From a virus, in the IMG/VR virus record IMGVR_UViG_3300023174_004510, positions 1 through 35,147 of that record: a stretch of 35,147 nucleotides of DNA. One strand, written 5' to 3'. Position numbers and translations under genes: made by a program. Under the pieces are notes generated by a model. The model was not told the DNA's origin, made no database searches, and worked only from the letters and a program-made list of their open reading frames with translations. The stretch's first letter is position 1; each line of letters begins with the position of its first letter. This document shows positions 32,283 through 35,147 of this stretch, piece by piece.

Positions 32283-33002
32283 TTATGCAGATTGCAATTG
32301 TACTAGATAATACATTGTTTCGAATTCGCCATCCTTGCTAAATGATACTCGAGCTAGTCCAGCATTACTTACTTCAAGACATCCTTTATCTGCCGACTTA
32401 TTGGCTACTAGAATCTCTTTCATTAGACTGCTACTAAAACAAATTGCAGACACATTGTTCTTAACAGCTGCTTTAGTTTTAAATGTAACTCGGTTAGTAT
32501 TCAATGATGAATGGTTGATAATAATATCAGCTTCACCATTCTCAGCTTTAACTGCAAAGTTTTCTGACTCTGGCAATGCATTCTTACTCTTAATGAACTT
32601 CTCAAAGAATTCACTATCGATAGTAATGTTAACATCAAAGTCTGGCATATTCTTCATTGTAGGTGCCTGACGAATAACGGCTAGGTCAGCTAACATATAT
32701 GTAATACGAGTATCAGAATCTTTAATGGACAATGAAAATGCTTTATCACCAGCACTATTAACTGAGATGTCAATTGTTTCATCCAATGCAGATAACAACT
32801 TAAGCAATTGTCCGGTTGTATAAACTCCTAACTCAGACTCTGCCAACTTCACATCTTTCATTGTTACCGTACCAACTACGTTCTGGTCATCGGATAGAAA
32901 GTTACTAACTAGATCAGTACCATCAGATACCACCTTTACCGAACTAGTATTTCCTGCTAGATAATACTTTTCGATGAATGAAATTAATTTTTTCTTATTC
33001 AT
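32283..33002 (-). CDS. Sliding clamp, gp45-like
   Basis: 239 aa from the chosen start, close to T4 gp45 (228 aa). MNKKKLISFIEKYYLAGNTS leads; two clamp repeats with alternating strands follow, and the end FETMYYLVQLQSA is the typical last strand of a phage clamp. The clamp tethers the DNA polymerase and, in T4, transcription factors and the alpha-glucosyltransferase. A longer frame from 33095 exists but would overlap the TGT-like gene by 92 nt; the start at 33002 leaves a 1-nt gap and matches family length. Confidence 0.92.
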   Translation of the reverse strand: MNKKKLISFIEKYYLAGNTSSVKVVSDGTDLVSNFLSDDQNVVGTVTMKDVKLAESELGVYTTGQLLKLLSALDETIDISVNSAGDKAFSLSIKDSDTRITYMLADLAVIRQAPTMKNMPDFDVNITIDSEFFEKFIKSKNALPESENFAVKAENGEADIIINHSSLNTNRVTFKTKAAVKNNVSAICFSSSLMKEILVANKSADKGCLEVSNAGLARVSFSKDGEFETMYYLVQLQSA

Positions 33003-33003
33003 A

Positions 33004-34188
33004 TTACATTTCAAAAAATTGATTAAACACGTTATTGTTCGGCAAGCTACGAGTATCGCCTCCAAACTTATTATACATTTGACGATACTTCTCAAATACT
33101 AGTACCGGGTCATCAGAAGTAAACATTTCTTCAATACTACGAAGAACATTGTACATATCAGATGGCACAACTGTTTCTAGCAATTCGGTATGACATTTCA
33201 TCATTTCATTGATTTGCTCACAGGTCTTCTGATATACAATTAAGTTGTTCAACGTCATACGAGTTGTTACATCACCTTTATATGAAGATACATCACCAAA
33301 AGTAAATCCTTCTGATACTGGATGCCCATATGGATTAGGTACTGGATCTGATGCGTTATATGGAAGATTCTCTCCTTTAGGAAAATACAGATCCACAAAT
33401 GTCATGTTACGGAATTGCGGAGTATGTAGGTATGTTCCGTATACCGGATACAATCCTGGAGATGAACTATCTGTTGATACTTGAATTCTACCGCCATGAT
33501 ACTTGTTAAACATCTTTTGGATAAATGCCAAGATAAAGAAATCGGAAATCTTTGAAATACCTAGTACGTGTACATATTCATTTCTTGTCTTATCAAATTC
33601 TTTATGCTTAAGCATTGGAGCCAACGCAGACATTAACATGGTCAATCTCTTTTGAGCTCCCCCTAAACACCATCCAGAGAAATCGAAATCTTTAACTTTC
33701 AAATACCAATGCTCATATTCTTCAAGATTGTTACCTTGAATCACATTGAGGAACTTGGTCTTACCAGATTGGTTCTCGGCAAAGTATTTGAAGTTATCAT
33801 AGCTAATATCTAAACACTCATAGAACTTGCCATCATACTTTGCTCGAGGCGGAATATCCAAGTTAACTGCCAGGTCGGTATTGTTTTCTAACCAATTGAA
33901 AATAGTTTCTTTGAATTTTGGATCCCATTTAATAGCACCCGTTGCCAATTGGAAACCTCCGGAGTCACCTAACACTGTCACTGATTTTTCTAGTCCATAC
34001 ATTGTACGGGTATCTGGCCATTTATAATGGTGACCAGCTGTTACTAGAAAATACGGATGTCGCCACTCCGCAGGAAATTCTTCCGAATAAAAGCGAGATG
34101 TAAGTCCTGGCTTCACTTCTTTATTCTTTTTGAAGTAATCAGAACAACCACCTGCTGATAGGGAAGGATAATAAATTAAATCTTTCAT
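33004..34188 (-). CDS. TGT/DpdA-superfamily base-exchange enzyme
   Basis: 394 aa. The TIM-barrel motifs of tRNA-guanine transglycosylase occur in order: VLGDSGGFQ (D75), VIQGN (Q151), CLGG (G176-G177), HVLGIS (207-212), and D240 in VSTDSSS as the candidate nucleophile. The zinc site CxCxxC of bacterial TGT is absent. Phage members with this layout include DpdA, which inserts 7-deazaguanines in DNA; a TGT-like tRNA role is the alternative. No preQ0 or other 7-deazaguanine synthesis gene is in the window. It overlaps the upstream GT by ATGA and borders the sliding clamp. Confidence 0.8.
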   Translation of the reverse strand: MKDLIYYPSLSAGGCSDYFKKNKEVKPGLTSRFYSEEFPAEWRHPYFLVTAGHHYKWPDTRTMYGLEKSVTVLGDSGGFQLATGAIKWDPKFKETIFNWLENNTDLAVNLDIPPRAKYDGKFYECLDISYDNFKYFAENQSGKTKFLNVIQGNNLEEYEHWYLKVKDFDFSGWCLGGAQKRLTMLMSALAPMLKHKEFDKTRNEYVHVLGISKISDFFILAFIQKMFNKYHGGRIQVSTDSSSPGLYPVYGTYLHTPQFRNMTFVDLYFPKGENLPYNASDPVPNPYGHPVSEGFTFGDVSSYKGDVTTRMTLNNLIVYQKTCEQINEMMKCHTELLETVVPSDMYNVLRSIEEMFTSDDPVLVFEKYRQMYNKFGGDTRSLPNNNVFNQFFEM

Positions 34189-35147
34189 TGGTTATCTTGT
34201 TTTAATAAATGCTCACATAATGCACGTTCATGCCATACATTGATTTCGAATTTTGGTTCATTGGCTACGATCCATCCTTCCATTCTACGTCCTAGATCTG
34301 CTACCTGAGCGAAATCATAGTGACATCCAAAATGATCTTGTTTCGTAACTTCAAGCAATCCTGTCAATGCACTTGCAAGATCAAAGGCATGATACATTCG
34401 ATCTGCCGGAACAAATTCTGGGAAGCTTCGGAAGTTAGGGAACATCACATCAATGCCAAATGTAGTTCCTTCCAATACTGTCCATGATACATAGTCCTGC
34501 AGCGAAGTATTGAATAGAACCATACCAGTTGCTAATTCCGTATAGTATTCTTCTTTGCTAAGGCCGGTAAGAATTTTAAACCTAGGTTCTTCAATTGAAT
34601 AATTGATCAATGCCTCAACTGCACCAGGCATCATGCTACGTAAATGTTTACCACTTGTAGTGATATGCCATTCATAGTCTTCACGGCATTTAAGAAATTG
34701 CTTGGCAACCTCTAACATGAAGAATGGATTCTTTTCTTTGTCAAATCTAGATGTATATACAATTACTTTCTTACGAGGTTCTTTTCGTAGTTCATCATAG
34801 TTAGGAAGAACCTTAAGGGTCAATTCTTTATGCAATGGTAACGATACCACATGGATAGGAGCATTGAAGCCGGCTGCTCGTAATTGCTCTTTATGAATGG
34901 TGCTACCTACAAAGATACCTGCCATTCGCTTATCAATACCTAATTCAATAGGACGCATCCAATCTCTCATTGCCCAAGTGAAGTCATATTCATCAACTGA
35001 TTGAGCATGTAACATGGAATAGAACTTCACATTGATATTGTATAGATCCAATGCATAGAAGATACTTTCAATTCCAGGATGCCAAAAGTCTTGCAAGAAT
35101 ACCACATCACCATCGGATACCATTTCTTGATTAAGCATATCTAGAAA
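34185..35147 (-). CDS. GT-B-like glycosyltransferase, 5' end cut by the window
   Basis: 317 aa from an internal ATG at 35138, but the frame stays open to 35147 and the visible N-terminus (MLNQEMVSDG) lacks the first GT-B Rossmann strand, so the true start is probably outside. IVYTSRFDKEKNPFFMLEVAK begins the donor half and SWTVLEGTTFGIDVMFPNFR carries a rearranged E-containing donor motif. A DNA or glycan acceptor cannot be told. Its stop overlaps the TGT-like gene by ATGA, a coupling that suggests a shared function. Confidence 0.75.
   Translation of the reverse strand, partial: FLDMLNQEMVSDGDVVFLQDFWHPGIESIFYALDLYNINVKFYSMLHAQSVDEYDFTWAMRDWMRPIELGIDKRMAGIFVGSTIHKEQLRAAGFNAPIHVVSLPLHKELTLKVLPNYDELRKEPRKKVIVYTSRFDKEKNPFFMLEVAKQFLKCREDYEWHITTSGKHLRSMMPGAVEALINYSIEEPRFKILTGLSKEEYYTELATGMVLFNTSLQDYVSWTVLEGTTFGIDVMFPNFRSFPEFVPADRMYHAFDLASALTGLLEVTKQDHFGCHYDFAQVADLGRRMEGWIVANEPKFEINVWHERALCEHLLKQDNQ

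Noticed and set aside
32335-32670. A 111-codon plus-strand frame inside the sliding clamp gene
   Set aside because: Shadow of the clamp frame; low-complexity Leu/Ser content and no motif.
33003-33095. N-terminal extension of the sliding clamp frame by 31 codons
   Set aside because: It overlaps the end of the TGT-like gene by 92 nt and adds a Cys/Ile-rich segment not found in clamps; the internal ATG at 33002 fits family length and spacing.
1-35147. CRISPR arrays, tRNA genes, insertion sequences and rho-independent terminators
   Set aside because: Reading both strands showed no regularly spaced repeats, cloverleaf-like segment, transposase frame or GC-rich stem followed by a T-run; the gaps are too short for most of these.

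Overview
The window looks like part of the genome of a large tailed bacteriophage with T4-type replication machinery. The evidence is a block with a gp45-like sliding clamp, a gp44-like clamp-loader ATPase, a small zinc-ribbon protein and a gp62-like clamp-loader small subunit, plus many short phage-type genes of unknown function. Every supported gene lies on the minus strand, so transcription runs from high to low coordinates. Genes are packed with 1-28 nt overlaps (very often ATGA) or gaps under 75 nt. No tRNA, rRNA, integrase, transposase, CRISPR array or origin was seen. Start codons lack Shine-Dalgarno sequences and instead have A/T-rich leaders. This fits a host that does not depend on Shine-Dalgarno pairing, for example Bacteroidota, but that host inference is tentative.

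Layout in transcription order. (1) 35147-33004: a glycosyltransferase cut by the window edge and a TGT/DpdA-superfamily enzyme, a candidate 7-deazaguanine DNA base-exchange enzyme. (2) 33002-28552: sliding clamp, clamp loader, zinc ribbon, gp62-like subunit, a small membrane protein, a MazG-like fragment, a Cas4-like PD-(D/E)XK nuclease with a four-cysteine Fe-S signature, a SLOG-fold protein and another small membrane protein. (3) 28518-25254: two large GT-B glycosyltransferases sharing the short peptide IQLPKLKKV (one N-terminal copy in one, two C-terminal copies in the other), then a phage protein of unknown function. (4) About 25.3-6.5 kb: a surface-polysaccharide island, visibly more AT-rich than the flanks in hand-counted sample lines (about 27-33% GC against about 42%). 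(5) 6551-1: a GT2 enzyme followed by short phage genes, including a ParB/sulfiredoxin-fold protein, a Dps-like ferritin-fold protein, two proteins with acidic tails, two small ORFs of 48-49 codons, a membrane coiled-coil protein and a ClpS-type N-degron adaptor.

The island encodes nucleotide-sugar synthesis, transfer and tailoring. A GDP-sugar branch (Gmd, a PLP enzyme with the ColD-type Lys-to-His change, and an Fcl/ColC-type epimerase-reductase) is followed by GT10- and GT11-type fucosyltransferases. This predicts GDP-colitose and/or GDP-L-fucose synthesis from host GDP-mannose. UDP-galactopyranose mutase supplies UDP-Galf. A second branch (FlaA1/PseB-like dehydratase, an extended SDR, a DegT aminotransferase with its lysine intact, a WbqC-like protein and a PIG-L deacetylase) predicts an amino-deoxy sugar. 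At least ten further glycosyltransferase-like genes, a NodB-type deacetylase and a SAM methyltransferase complete the set. The product could decorate the virion or remodel the host surface; the sequence alone does not decide.

The most unusual signals are the ColD-type dideoxysugar pathway in a phage, the TGT-like enzyme coupled to a glycosyltransferase beside the clamp, the shared IQLPKLKKV peptide with silent codon divergence, phage ClpS, and a repeated GATATTTATWA motif 13-19 nt upstream of three start codons.
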